Below, one piece after another: positions 49,251 to 57,066 of a stretch of 64,000 nucleotides of DNA. The stretch is taken from NCBI GenBank assembly GCA_902362925.1, contig CABIYL010000002.1. One strand, given 5' to 3'. A program made the position numbers and the translations under genes. The notes beneath the pieces are model-generated. The model saw only the letters and a list, made by a program, of their open reading frames with translations, was not told the DNA's origin and ran no database searches. Each line of letters opens with the position of its first letter. The stretch's first letter is position 1. This DNA is from Pseudoflavonifractor sp902362925 (GTDB lineage Bacteria > Bacillota > Clostridia > Oscillospirales > Oscillospiraceae).

Positions 49251-49706
49251 ATGGATTTCAGACTGCTTCCCATGGACCGCTCCACGGTGCCCGATGTGGC
49301 GGCCATTGAACGGGAGTGTTTCTCCCAGCCCTGGTCAGAGGATATGCTGGCCGAGGAGCTGTACAATGACAACGCGTCCTTCATCGTAGCCGTGGCCGAC
49401 GACGGCACCGTCCTGGGCTACGCCGGCCTCACCGTGGTGCTGGACGAGGGATATATCAACAATGTGGCCGTCAGGAGTCAGTACCGCCGCATGGGCGTGG
49501 CCGACGCTTTGCTGGGGACCTTCATCAACTTCGCGGAAGACCATCTGGCCTTCCTCACCCTGGAGGTACGGGCGTCCAACGACAAGGCCATCTCCCTTTA
49601 TACGAAAAACGGCTTTGTCCAGGAGGGACGGCGGAAGGACTACTACAAGGACCCCAAGGAGGACGCCATCATTATGACCCGGCGCTTCAGCGGGGAAGGG
49701 GCATGA
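49251..49706 (+). CDS. rimI: Ribosomal protein S18 alanine N-acetyltransferase
   Basis: A 151-aa GNAT enzyme of the RimI type. The start is ATG 49251, 9 nt after AGGAG and just right of the MITE-like element. Motifs: IERECFSQPWSEDMLAEEL (the conserved PW region), INNVAVRSQYRRMGVADALL (acetyl-CoA site), LEVRASNDKAISLYTKNGF and KDYYKDPKEDAIIM. It usually clusters with tsaB and tsaD; tsaD lies about 1.1 kb downstream with other genes between. The next GNAT gene overlaps its end by 4 nt. Confidence 0.9.
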   Translation: MDFRLLPMDRSTVPDVAAIERECFSQPWSEDMLAEELYNDNASFIVAVADDGTVLGYAGLTVVLDEGYINNVAVRSQYRRMGVADALLGTFINFAEDHLAFLTLEVRASNDKAISLYTKNGFVQEGRRKDYYKDPKEDAIIMTRRFSGEGA

Positions 49707-50302
49707 CCGGCGGAGAGATCCGCCTTCTGGATGCCACAGCCCTCCGGCGGGTGTATCGGGAACATGTGAAGGCGGACTTCCCGCCCGCCGAGCGCAAGCC
49801 CCTGGCCATGATTGAGCGGCAGGTCCGCACCGGGCAGTACGACACCCTGGGCCTGTTTCAGGGGGAGAAGCTGCTGGCCTACGCCTTTCTGTGGCGGGAC
49901 AGGGAGGGGCGCTGTGCTCTGCTGGATTACCTGGCAGTGTGCCGGGGCGGTCGGGGACAGGGGACAGGGAGCGCCTTTCTGGAACAGCTCAAAACCCACT
50001 ACGGCAGCTTTGACGGCCTGCTGGTGGAGGCCGAGGCGGAGGGCACCCGGGCAGGGGAAGAGGACAACGCCCTCCGCCGTCGGCGGATTGATTTCTACCG
50101 TCGCTGCGGGTTCCGGATGCTGGACTACCGGGTCCGCCTCTTCGGCGTGACTTACTCCATGCTGGCCTCCGGCACCCTCACCACTGCCGACGCTCTGGCC
50201 GCCCACCGGCGGCACTACCGTCTGGACGAGCCCGGGTTCAACCCGCTCCGGGCCATGGCGGAGATCCCTTGTTCGTCGGGCAGCGCATCCTCCAGCTCGT
50301 GA
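49703..50302 (+). CDS. GNAT-family N-acetyltransferase
   Basis: A 199-aa protein translationally coupled to rimI (ATGA overlap). FPPAERKPLAMIERQVRTG at the N-terminus, YLAVCRGGRGQGTGSAFLEQL as acetyl-CoA-binding segment (given with its conserved RGQGTG) and IDFYRRCGFRMLDYRVRLFG at the end mark a GNAT fold seen in many clostridia near rimI. Its last 88 bp overlap the 3' end of a convergent small gene, an unusual tail-to-tail overlap. Confidence 0.85.
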   Translation: MTGGEIRLLDATALRRVYREHVKADFPPAERKPLAMIERQVRTGQYDTLGLFQGEKLLAYAFLWRDREGRCALLDYLAVCRGGRGQGTGSAFLEQLKTHYGSFDGLLVEAEAEGTRAGEEDNALRRRRIDFYRRCGFRMLDYRVRLFGVTYSMLASGTLTTADALAAHRRHYRLDEPGFNPLRAMAEIPCSSGSASSSS

Positions 50303-50517
50303 CCCAGGGACAGACCCAGCCGCAGCCCGGCGGAGAAGCAGAGTATCCCCCAAGTCTCCATCAGAAGGTTGCGGCTGTCCACCAGCTCCAGCGCGTCGCC
50401 GGATTCTAAGGCCGCGTCCCACCCTGCCACTGCCTCTTCGTAGGCGGGAGACTGGCAGAGAAGCTCCCGCCGCTGGGCAATAAATTGCAGGTAGAGCTGA
50501 TGGGAGAAGGGTTCCAT
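50215..50517 (-). CDS. Small protein of unknown function, divergent from XRE regulator
   Basis: A 100-aa protein; GGAGG lies 8 nt before ATG 50517. Mostly helical by inspection: LYLQFIAQRRELLCQSPAYEE, then ALELVDSRNLLMETWGILCFSAGLRLGL. It resembles uncharacterised about-100-aa proteins found in clostridial phage-like or accessory regions; no function can be given. Its promoter (TTGACA-17-TATCAT) carries an arm of a large inverted repeat, so it is probably controlled by the XRE protein encoded divergently. Confidence 0.65.
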   Translation of the reverse strand: MEPFSHQLYLQFIAQRRELLCQSPAYEEAVAGWDAALESGDALELVDSRNLLMETWGILCFSAGLRLGLSLGHELEDALPDEQGISAMARSGLNPGSSRR

Positions 50518-50537
50518 TTTGCATACCTCCGTAACTA

Positions 50538-50586
50538 GACGTTTTATGTCTGGTTACATGATACCAGACATAAAACGTCCTGTCAA
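50538..50586 (-). promoter_or_regulatory. Operator and promoter between the XRE gene and the small unknown gene
   Basis: A 16-bp perfect inverted repeat, GACGTTTTATGTCTGG (50538-50553) and CCAGACATAAAACGTC (50564-50579), spaced by 10 nt. On the minus strand TTGACA (50581-50586) and TATCAT (50558-50563) are 17 nt apart, and the right arm fills the spacer. Repression by the divergent XRE protein is the likely use. Confidence 0.75.
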
Positions 50587-50600
50587 GGAGGCGAAGGCGG

Positions 50601-50819
50601 ATGTATCCGCAGCCAATCAGATTAAAAGAGCTGAGAGAAAATGCAGGCTTGAAACAGACCGAGCTGGCAGCTATGATGGGAATTACAGAGCGCCAGTACC
50701 AGCGCTACGAGCGGGGAGAAGGAGAGCCCAAGCTGGCCGGTTGGATTTGGCTGGCGGACTACTTCCAGGTCTCGCTGGACTACCTGGTGGGGCGGTCGGA
50801 GGACCCGACCGTCCATTGA
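50601..50819 (+). CDS. XRE-family HTH regulator
   Basis: A 72-aa protein that is almost only a Cro/C1-type HTH: IRLKELRENAGLKQTELAAM, then MGITERQYQRYERGEGEPKL and the ending SLDYLVGRSEDP. AAGGAGG precedes ATG 50601. It lies 22 nt upstream of tsaD and divergent from the small unknown gene. The inverted repeat at 50538-50579 is its probable binding site. Confidence 0.88.
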   Translation: MYPQPIRLKELRENAGLKQTELAAMMGITERQYQRYERGEGEPKLAGWIWLADYFQVSLDYLVGRSEDPTVH

Positions 50820-50841
50820 TGGAACGAAAGAAGGAATTTCC

Positions 50842-51852
50842 ATGAATATATTAGCCATTGAATCCTCCTGCGACGAGACCGCCGTGGCAGTGGTGCGGGA
50901 TGGCCGCACCGTCCTGTCCGACGCCATCGCCTCCCAGGCGGATATGCACGCCATCTACGGCGGCGTGGTGCCCGAGATTGCCTCCCGCAAGCACATCGAG
51001 GCCATCGCCGGGCTGACCGACCGGGCACTGGCACAGGCTGGGGTGACCAAGGCCGACATCGACGCCGTGGCCGTCACCTACGCCCCCGGCCTCATCGGCG
51101 CCGTGCTGGTGGGCGTCAACTTTGCCAAGTCCGTGGCCTTTGGGCTGGATGTGCCCCTGGTGCCTGTCCACCACGTCCGGGGTCATATCGCCGCCAATTA
51201 CATCACCCACCCTGACCTGGAGCCTCCCTTTGTGTGCCTTTGCGTCTCCGGCGGCACCACCGCCATTGTGGACGTGCGCAGCTACACCGACATGGAGGTC
51301 ATGGGCGCCACCCGGGACGACGCGGCAGGGGAGTGCTTTGACAAGGTGGCCCGGGTGCTGGGCATCGGCTACCCTGGTGGTGCCCCCATGGACCGGCTCT
51401 CACAGGGCGGAGACGACAGCAAATATCCATTCCCCTCTGTTCATGTGGACGGCGCGCCCCTGGACATGTCCTTCTCGGGCCTGAAGACCGCCGCCATCAA
51501 CCTGATTCACAACGCCCAGCAGAAGGGCGAGACGCTGGACCTGCCTTCTCTGGCTGCCTCCTTCGGCGCGGCAGTGAGCCATATGCTGGTGCCCAGGGCC
51601 ATGGAGGCCGCCCGGATGAAGGGGTACGGCAAGGTGGCCGTGGCGGGCGGCGTGGCGGCCAACAGCCGTATCCGGGCAGACCTGGAGCGGGCCTGCCGGG
51701 AGAGCGGCGACAAGCTCTACCTCCCCCAGCTGAGCCTGTGCGGCGACAACGGCGCCATGATTGGCTGCCAGGGCTATTATGAATACTGTGCCGGGAAGCG
51801 GGCGGGCATGGATCTGAACGCCTACGCCACCCGGGATATCGGAAAGGGCTGA
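50842..51852 (+). CDS. tsaD: tRNA threonylcarbamoyladenosine transferase subunit TsaD
   Basis: A 336-aa TsaD/Kae1/Qri7 protein needed for t6A37 modification of ANN-decoding tRNAs. ESSCDETAVAVV at the N-terminus, VTYAPGLIGAVLVGVNFAK, metal-binding His111 and His115 in VHHVRGHIAANY, VSGGTTAIVDV, and the C-terminal VAGGVAANSRIR and CGDNGAMIG are all intact. Length is standard. The rimI-tsaD neighbourhood is typical, though tsaB and tsaE are not in the window. Confidence 0.97.
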   Translation: MNILAIESSCDETAVAVVRDGRTVLSDAIASQADMHAIYGGVVPEIASRKHIEAIAGLTDRALAQAGVTKADIDAVAVTYAPGLIGAVLVGVNFAKSVAFGLDVPLVPVHHVRGHIAANYITHPDLEPPFVCLCVSGGTTAIVDVRSYTDMEVMGATRDDAAGECFDKVARVLGIGYPGGAPMDRLSQGGDDSKYPFPSVHVDGAPLDMSFSGLKTAAINLIHNAQQKGETLDLPSLAASFGAAVSHMLVPRAMEAARMKGYGKVAVAGGVAANSRIRADLERACRESGDKLYLPQLSLCGDNGAMIGCQGYYEYCAGKRAGMDLNAYATRDIGKG

Positions 51853-52296
51853 GCAATCAGCCCTTTCGTTTTGCATTTAAGAAGCTGCAAACATGCAGAA
51901 ATCAAAAATAATAAAATTATGTAAACTATTTAATGGGGATAGCGGTGCAAAACAGGTGTGCAAAACTAAGTGTATAAGTGGAAAAGCTATGAAAAATCAG
52001 TGGGAAACAGGTGTGGAAAACCATGTGGACAATGTGGATAACATATAGTAGACGGCATTATTGCTCGGTATTACGTTAACAGAAAAGCCGAGCGGAAACG
52101 ACAAAGCGACCTGTGAAAAATGAGACGAAAGCGTGCAAAAGAACGAGACAGGACAGCGAAAAATCGGGAAGGACCGGAGAAGTCGGGGAAGGAGCTGGAA
52201 AAAAGAAGAATTGCAGGACCAAAAAATGCAGCCTGTCTGGCAGAATAAAATGTGAATATACCGTTAGTATATTAACAACAGGAAGAAAAACTTAGA
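51853..52296. other. Long AT-rich intergenic region with DnaA-box-like cluster
   Basis: About 440 bp without a credible gene; one 60-codon frame (52113-52295) lacks a ribosome site and has odd composition. The left part is AT-rich and carries the DnaA-box-like motifs listed separately. The part from about 52085 to 52250 is strongly purine-rich on the plus strand. AATATAC (52255-52261) and GTATATT (52267-52273) form a small inverted repeat. GCTCGG and CCGAGC pair at 52063-52093. Confidence 0.6.
51944..52041 (+). other. Cluster of DnaA-box-like 9-mers
   Basis: In one orientation: TGTGCAAAA (51957-51965), TGTGGAAAA (52012-52020) and TGTGGATAA (52033-52041) match the reverse complement of TTWTNCACA exactly; GGTGCAAAA (51944-51952), AGTGGAAAA (51977-51985) and TGTGGACAA (52024-52032) differ at one position. 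The last three are packed in 30 bp. Confidence 0.5.
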
Positions 52297-52325
52297 TTGA
52301 CGGAGGAGCGAAAATATGGTATGAT
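52297..52325 (+). promoter_or_regulatory. Promoter of tRNA-Thr
   Basis: TTGACG (52297-52302), 17-nt spacer, TATGAT (52320-52325), 33 nt before the tRNA. Confidence 0.75.
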
Positions 52326-52358
52326 TACTTGTCGTCAGCGGACGTGAAAAGAGAATAT

Positions 52359-52434
52359 GCTGGTATAGCTCAGTCGGTAGAGCAGCTGATTCGTAATCAG
52401 CAGGTCGTGTGTTCGAGTCACATTACCAGCTCCA
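52359..52434 (+). tRNA. tRNA-Thr(CGT)
   Basis: Acceptor GCTGGTA with a complementary TACCAGC, anticodon loop TTCGTAA (anticodon CGT), T arm with GTTCGAGTC, discriminator T and encoded CCA. Confidence 0.97.
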
Positions 52435-52435
52435 A

Positions 52436-52470
52436 GAGAGACACGATGAAAATCGTGTCTCTTTTTTGTA
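52436..52470 (+). terminator. Terminator of tRNA-Thr
   Basis: AGAGACACGAT pairs with ATCGTGTCTCT across a short A-rich loop, followed by T5-6. Confidence 0.85.
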
Positions 52471-52492
52471 CCCATGGCATACTGGAAGGTGA

Positions 52493-52538
52493 TTGACATT
52501 ACTTCGATATCGCTGTAATATAATTCTATATCGAAGTA
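52493..52538 (+). promoter_or_regulatory. Promoter and operator of the symporter/MarR operon
   Basis: TTGACA (52493-52498), 17-nt spacer, TAATAT (52516-52521). TACTTCGATAT (52500-52510) and its exact complement ATATCGAAGTA (52528-52538) flank the -10. The MarR protein encoded at the end of the operon is the likely binder. Confidence 0.8.
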
Positions 52539-52551
52539 TGGGGGGATCTGC

Positions 52552-54006
52552 GTGCTGCGGATAATCTCGCTGATTGGTCTGCTTGTCTACTTTGCGGTGC
52601 TGCTGGTGGCGGTGACCCGGGAAAAGAAAAATCACAGCGTGCTGGATTACTTTTTCGCCGGGCGGACGCTGCCCTTCTGGGCCCTGTCCATCACCTTTAT
52701 TGCCTCCTGGTGGGGGGCGGGCTCCGCCATATCCACAGCGGATCTGGCCTACACGGACGGCCTCGGAGCCTTCTGGCATTACGGCGTCCCGGTATTGATT
52801 TCCACGCTGCTGATGATTCTGGGCGCAAAGGGAATCCGCCGGGTGGGCTATCTGACCCAGGGCAAGATGATGGAAGCCCGCTATTCCAAAACGGTTTCCA
52901 AGATACTCTCGGTCATGATACTGATCTTTATGACCCTTACGGCTGCCTCCCAGATGGTGGGCATCGGCACTTTCTTCGGCACCTACCTGGGCCTTAACTA
53001 TGAGCTGGCCGTGGTGGTAGGGACGGGAATCGTGCTGATCTACTCCATGTTCGGCGGCTTCCGCGGGGTGGTGCTCACCGATATCATCCAATTTGTGCTG
53101 CTGCTGATTTCGGCGGTGGCGGTGTTTCTTGTGGCGATGCACGCCTCGGGTGGTCTGGGCGCCATCCAGGCCGCAGCGGAGACGGCGGGAAAGACGGATT
53201 ATATGAGTGTTACCGCAGGGGCCTCCAAATATATGACCTATGTGATTACCTTCGGCTGTGCCTGGATGATTCAGGCCAATGTCTGGCAGCGGATATCCGC
53301 CGCAAAAACCGACAGAGACGCCAGAAAAATGACAGTGATGAGCTTTTTTGCCTACATTCCGCTGTACCTGATTGTGGTTTTGACCGGTATGGCCGGCCTG
53401 GTGCTCTTTGACCAAATGCCTGAGGGCGGTGTGGTAACGGCGGTGGTGGTGGAGTATAAGCCGCCGGCACTGGGCGCGCTGGTCTTTGTGGGAATTGCGG
53501 CGGCCATCATGTCCACCATGGACTCGCTTATCAATACGGGCGCCATGACCCTGGCTATTGATCTGAGAAGCGGGGAGAAGAGTGAGGAGGAGAAGCTGAA
53601 ATTCTCCCGCACGGCCACCCTGCTGGTCACGGCCGTTGCCCTTGTCATTTCTCTGGGGATTCGCTCCATTCTGGAGATCTCCTGGATGGCCTCCGACGTG
53701 ATCACCACCGGCGTGTTTGTGCCGCTGGTGGCGGGCTTCCTCTGGCGCCGGGGCAATTCCAAAGGCGCCATGGCCGCCATGCTGACGGGGCTGGTCTACT
53801 GCGTATATAATTTGCTCATCGGCTTCGGCCTGCCGCTGCCCGCCTTCTGGGCGCCCCAGTCCGCGCTCCAGGTGATTCTGGGTGTGGCGCTTTCGCTGGC
53901 GGTCTATGTGGGCGTCAGCCTGTGCACCGAGCCCGAGTACGACAAGGCCGACCGGTTCATCGCCGCAGCCAATCTGTTTGGAAAACGGGGAGGGACGGAA
54001 GCATGA
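52552..54006 (+). CDS. Sodium:solute symporter (SSS) family transporter
   Basis: A 484-aa membrane protein with about thirteen TM segments, of the SSS family. The start is GTG 52552 after GGGGGATCT. Seen: FFAGRTLPFWALSITFIASWWGAGS near TM1-TM2 (the family's substrate/sodium region), YSMFGGFRGVVLTDIIQFVL, and VGIAAAIMSTMDSLINTGAMTLA in TM8, which carries the sodium-site Ser residues. Substrate unknown. Operon with a MarR regulator through a 4-nt overlap; the dyad in its promoter suggests substrate-linked derepression. Confidence 0.93.
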   Translation: MLRIISLIGLLVYFAVLLVAVTREKKNHSVLDYFFAGRTLPFWALSITFIASWWGAGSAISTADLAYTDGLGAFWHYGVPVLISTLLMILGAKGIRRVGYLTQGKMMEARYSKTVSKILSVMILIFMTLTAASQMVGIGTFFGTYLGLNYELAVVVGTGIVLIYSMFGGFRGVVLTDIIQFVLLLISAVAVFLVAMHASGGLGAIQAAAETAGKTDYMSVTAGASKYMTYVITFGCAWMIQANVWQRISAAKTDRDARKMTVMSFFAYIPLYLIVVLTGMAGLVLFDQMPEGGVVTAVVVEYKPPALGALVFVGIAAAIMSTMDSLINTGAMTLAIDLRSGEKSEEEKLKFSRTATLLVTAVALVISLGIRSILEISWMASDVITTGVFVPLVAGFLWRRGNSKGAMAAMLTGLVYCVYNLLIGFGLPLPAFWAPQSALQVILGVALSLAVYVGVSLCTEPEYDKADRFIAAANLFGKRGGTEA

Positions 54007-54461
54007 GGGATGACGATTCGTTTGCCGTAATCTCAAAGATTCGCCGGGGAATGGAAGTCATGCTGCTGGAGGCTTTGAAGCAGGCGGGGGTCTCGGGGAT
54101 TGCCCCCTCCCACGGACAGATTCTGCTGGCTCTGTTTGACGGACGGCGCCTGCCCATGAATGAACTGGCGGAGCAGATCGGCAAGACGCCCCAGACCGTA
54201 ACCGTGCTGGTGAAGAAGCTGGCGGAGATGGGCTATCTGAAGAGCGAGCGGGTTCCCGCCGACAGGCGCAGCAGCGTGGTATCTCTGACGGAGCAGGGAG
54301 AGCGGCTCAAGCCGGTGTTCCAGTCGGTGTGCAGGCAGCTGCAGGAGACCCAGTACAGGGGACTGAGCCAGGAGGAGATTGTACAGCTGCGCAGGATGCT
54401 GGCCGTTGTGGCGGAGAATTTTTCCGCATACAGCAGGGAAGAAGATATACCAAACGTATAA
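54003..54461 (+). CDS. MarR-family regulator
   Basis: A 152-aa MarR protein. The start ATG 54003 overlaps the symporter stop (ATGA), with GGGAGG upstream. Winged HTH: PMNELAEQIGKTPQTVTVLVKKLAEMGYL, then the wing RVPADRRSSVVSLTEQG. Flanking helices form the dimer region. It probably represses the operon promoter at 52493-52538 and responds to the transported compound or a derivative. Confidence 0.93.
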   Translation: MRDDDSFAVISKIRRGMEVMLLEALKQAGVSGIAPSHGQILLALFDGRRLPMNELAEQIGKTPQTVTVLVKKLAEMGYLKSERVPADRRSSVVSLTEQGERLKPVFQSVCRQLQETQYRGLSQEEIVQLRRMLAVVAENFSAYSREEDIPNV

Positions 54462-54480
54462 TTAAAATTAAATATTACAA

Positions 54481-54530
54481 AAAACACCCGCGGACGTGCG
54501 CAGCAAGCGCATGTCCGCGGGTGTTTTTTC
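54481..54530. terminator. Terminator shared by the MarR gene and the zinc-ribbon locus
   Basis: AAAACACCCGCGGAC and GTCCGCGGGTGTTTT form a long stem with an internal GCGC-rich part; A run before and T6 after, so it works in both directions. Confidence 0.88.
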
Positions 54531-54540
54531 GGTCAGAGCG

Positions 54541-55797
54541 TCACTGGAACAGGGCGCCCGAGGTATCCACCGAGTGGTTGCAGCGGTTGTCGATGTCGGT
54601 GCCGTTGCCGGAGAACACCGAGCCGTCAAAGTAGATGGTCATCTCGGTGGGCACGTTCTCCAGCAGCACGGCGGTGCCGTTGTTCAGGAACTTGTTATCC
54701 TCGTACAGGTCATGGGAGGCGGACTGGCCGGTGGAGTTGAAGTGGAAGCCCACCTGGTTGTCGGTGAAGGTGCACCCGGTCACGTTGACCCAGGCCTCGC
54801 CGTAGGCCAGCACGGCGGTCTTGTAGCCGGTGAAGGTGCAGCCTACAGGCCAGCACTTGGCGGGGGCGGAGATGCCGATATCCGTGCCGTCCCCCACAAA
54901 GTCCATGTCATAGAAGTAGTTGATCCAATGATAGCTCCCGCTCCTGAGGGTGACGCTGCCGTGTAGGACGGTGCGTGCCGCGCCGTCGGTGGAGCCGTAG
55001 AAGTCAATGGAGCGGCCGGGCAGCTCCAGATCGCCCTCGTAAGTCACGGCGGGCAGGTAGACCTCCACCTGGTCGTTGGCGGCGGTCTCGCTGGCGATCT
55101 GGTCCAGCAGGGTCTGGAGCTCCTCAATGGTACCCATGGGGTAGTCGTGCCAGTTGTACATATGGGTGATGATGGCAGTGATGTGGAGGTTCTGCTGCAC
55201 CCGGATCACGTCGCCGTTCTTCATCTGGGCCGTCCACACCACCTGGGGCTCACCGGAGCTGCCGGTAAAGTCCAGGTAGGATACCATGGCGGCGTCGGGG
55301 GAGTAGTCGTCGTGGCTGGGGACTGTGGCAGTGAGGGGGGAGGCGGCGTTCTCATCCTGTACCACCTCCACGGTGACCTGCTCCACCAGAGGCTCGAACT
55401 CCGTCCAGGCGTCCGCGCCGGTGGCGGCGTCGTTGACGTACCAGCGGGAGGGCCAGCGGTATTCGTCATCTGGGCCGCCCTGCTGGTAGATGTCGGGGGC
55501 GCTCTGGCAGCGGTCATTGGGCCAGGCCACCAAGAGCTGATAGGTCTTGTCTCCGCTGGTATAGTAAACCTCGCCCACACCGTCGTACTCCTGGGGGACG
55601 TGGGCGCTGAAGCGATTCCACAGCGCCCAAGCGGCGGCCGCAATGACAATCAGCACCACCAGGCCCACAATCAGCGCTTTCCGAAGTGGGATCGGTTTTC
55701 CAGCCTTCTTCCGGGAATGGATGTCCCGGGCACAGTGGGGGCAAAAGGCGGCGTTCTCAGGCAGGTCCGCTCCGCAGTGGGGGCATTTGCGTTCCAT
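54541..55797 (-). CDS. Zinc-ribbon/TM protein with beta-helix ectodomain (copy 1)
   Basis: A 418-aa single-pass membrane protein, last gene of the kinase locus. The start is ATG 55797, 8 nt after AAGGAG. N-terminal zinc ribbon with two CPHC pairs (Cys5, 8, 19, 22), a basic linker (HSRKKAGKPIPLRK), a TM helix (about 44-64), then an extracellular domain. The first external part (about 75-225) contains GEVYYTSGDKTYQLLV and MKNGDVIRVQQ; the second (about 235-418) has short Asn/Gly-rich turns of a parallel beta-helix, for example GCTFTGYKTAVLAYG and GCTFTDNQVGFHFNS. Positive charges before the TM put the ribbon in the cytoplasm. Function unknown; related to two other genes here. Confidence 0.8.
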   Translation of the reverse strand: MERKCPHCGADLPENAAFCPHCARDIHSRKKAGKPIPLRKALIVGLVVLIVIAAAAWALWNRFSAHVPQEYDGVGEVYYTSGDKTYQLLVAWPNDRCQSAPDIYQQGGPDDEYRWPSRWYVNDAATGADAWTEFEPLVEQVTVEVVQDENAASPLTATVPSHDDYSPDAAMVSYLDFTGSSGEPQVVWTAQMKNGDVIRVQQNLHITAIITHMYNWHDYPMGTIEELQTLLDQIASETAANDQVEVYLPAVTYEGDLELPGRSIDFYGSTDGAARTVLHGSVTLRSGSYHWINYFYDMDFVGDGTDIGISAPAKCWPVGCTFTGYKTAVLAYGEAWVNVTGCTFTDNQVGFHFNSTGQSASHDLYEDNKFLNNGTAVLLENVPTEMTIYFDGSVFSGNGTDIDNRCNHSVDTSGALFQ

Positions 55798-55802
55798 CGT
55801 GT

Positions 55803-57063
55803 TCACTCCTTGGTATCAAAGGTGACCTGGGACAGGTCCAGAGGCTGGTCGCAGAGGTTGTCGATGTCGGTCTGGTTGTTGGAGAATACCGAGCCCTGGA
55901 AGTTCATGGTCACGTCGGTGGGCACGGCCTCCAGCAGCACGGCGGTGCCGTTGTTGGAAAAGTAGTTGTCGTTGAACATGGAGTGGTTGACATACTCCCC
56001 CATGCTGTTGAAGTCAAAGCCCACCTGGTTGCCGTCAAAGCGGCAGCCGATAACGTTGACCCAGCAGGTGCCGTAGGCCAGCACGCCTGTCTCCCAGTTG
56101 GTAAAGGAACAGTTGGTGGCCCGGAAGAAGGCAGAGGTGGACACGCCGCTGCCCGTCCCGCTGCCCGCAAAATCCAGGTCCTGGAAAAACATGATGTCAC
56201 TGTTGGGACAGGTGAGAAAGACGGTGCCGGTGAAGGTGGTGCGGTGGCCGTCGGCATCGGTGGAGCCGTACACATTGATGGGGCGCTCCTGTATGGTGAG
56301 CTCACCCTCATAGGTCACAGCGGGCAGGTGGAGATTCACCACGGTGGGGAGGGGGACGTCCTTCTCAATCTGGTCCACCAGGGCCTGAAGGTCCTCGATG
56401 GTATCCATGGGGTAGTCCTCCGGGTAGTAGTCCCTGGTCTCAATGAGCTCCGGCTCATAGGTCTGCCGCAGCAGGATGGTGTCCCCCGTTCTTCATGTGA
56501 AGGGTCCATACCAGCTCCGCCGGGGTGCTCTCTCCGGTGAAGTCCAGCAGGGAGATGAGGGCGGCATCGGCGGCGGCCTCGTTGTAGGCGGGCTGGGAGC
56601 ACACCATGGGGGAGGGGCTGTCCTCCTGACCGATAAATTCAGCGGAGACCGATTTCACCAGCTCCAGAAAGGCCTGGTTGGCGTCCTCGCCGGAGACGCT
56701 GTTGTTGATGTACAGCCGGGAGGGCATCCGGTACTGTCCGTCCGCCTCGCAGGGGATGGTCAGCTCGGCCTGGGGGGTGAAGCGGTCAGCGCCGGAGGCC
56801 AGCAGCACCTGATAGACGGTGCCGTCCTCGGCGGTGTAGGTCACCTGGCCGTATTCGTCGTAGGTGCTGGGTTTTAAGCTCAGCCACAGTCCCACGGCTA
56901 CGGCGGAGACGATGACCAGTACCAGCAGGCCCAGCAGCACCCGCTTCAGCATGGGCACCGGCGCCTTGGCTTCCTTGCGGCGGTATACAGTCCTGGCGCA
57001 GTGGGGGCAGAAAGAGGCCTCCTCCGGCAAATCCGCACCGCAGTGGGGACATTTGCGTTCCAT
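55803..57063 (-). pseudogene. Zinc-ribbon/TM/beta-helix protein (copy 2), frameshifted
   Basis: The reading starts at ATG 57063 (GGAGG upstream) with MERKCPHCGADLPEEASFCP and a TM helix, then the first ectodomain part, and shifts frame after MKNG. The paralogue at 58027-59304 has a run of four G in the matching codons (AAC GGG GAC); here there are five (complement 56483-56487). The early stop yields 202 aa; the remainder (55803-56408 and upstream) continues in another frame with intact beta-helix motifs (GCRFDGNQVGFDFNS, NNGTAVLLEAVP). Removing one G restores a 419-aa protein matching its paralogues. Either a sequencing error, a recent mutation, or slippage-controlled expression. Confidence 0.8.
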
Positions 57064-57066
57064 GAC

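Noticed and set aside
52113..52295. A 60-codon frame between tsaD and tRNA-Thr
   Set aside because: No ribosome site, extreme Lys/Thr/Arg composition, and it lies in purine-rich intergenic DNA just before a tRNA promoter.
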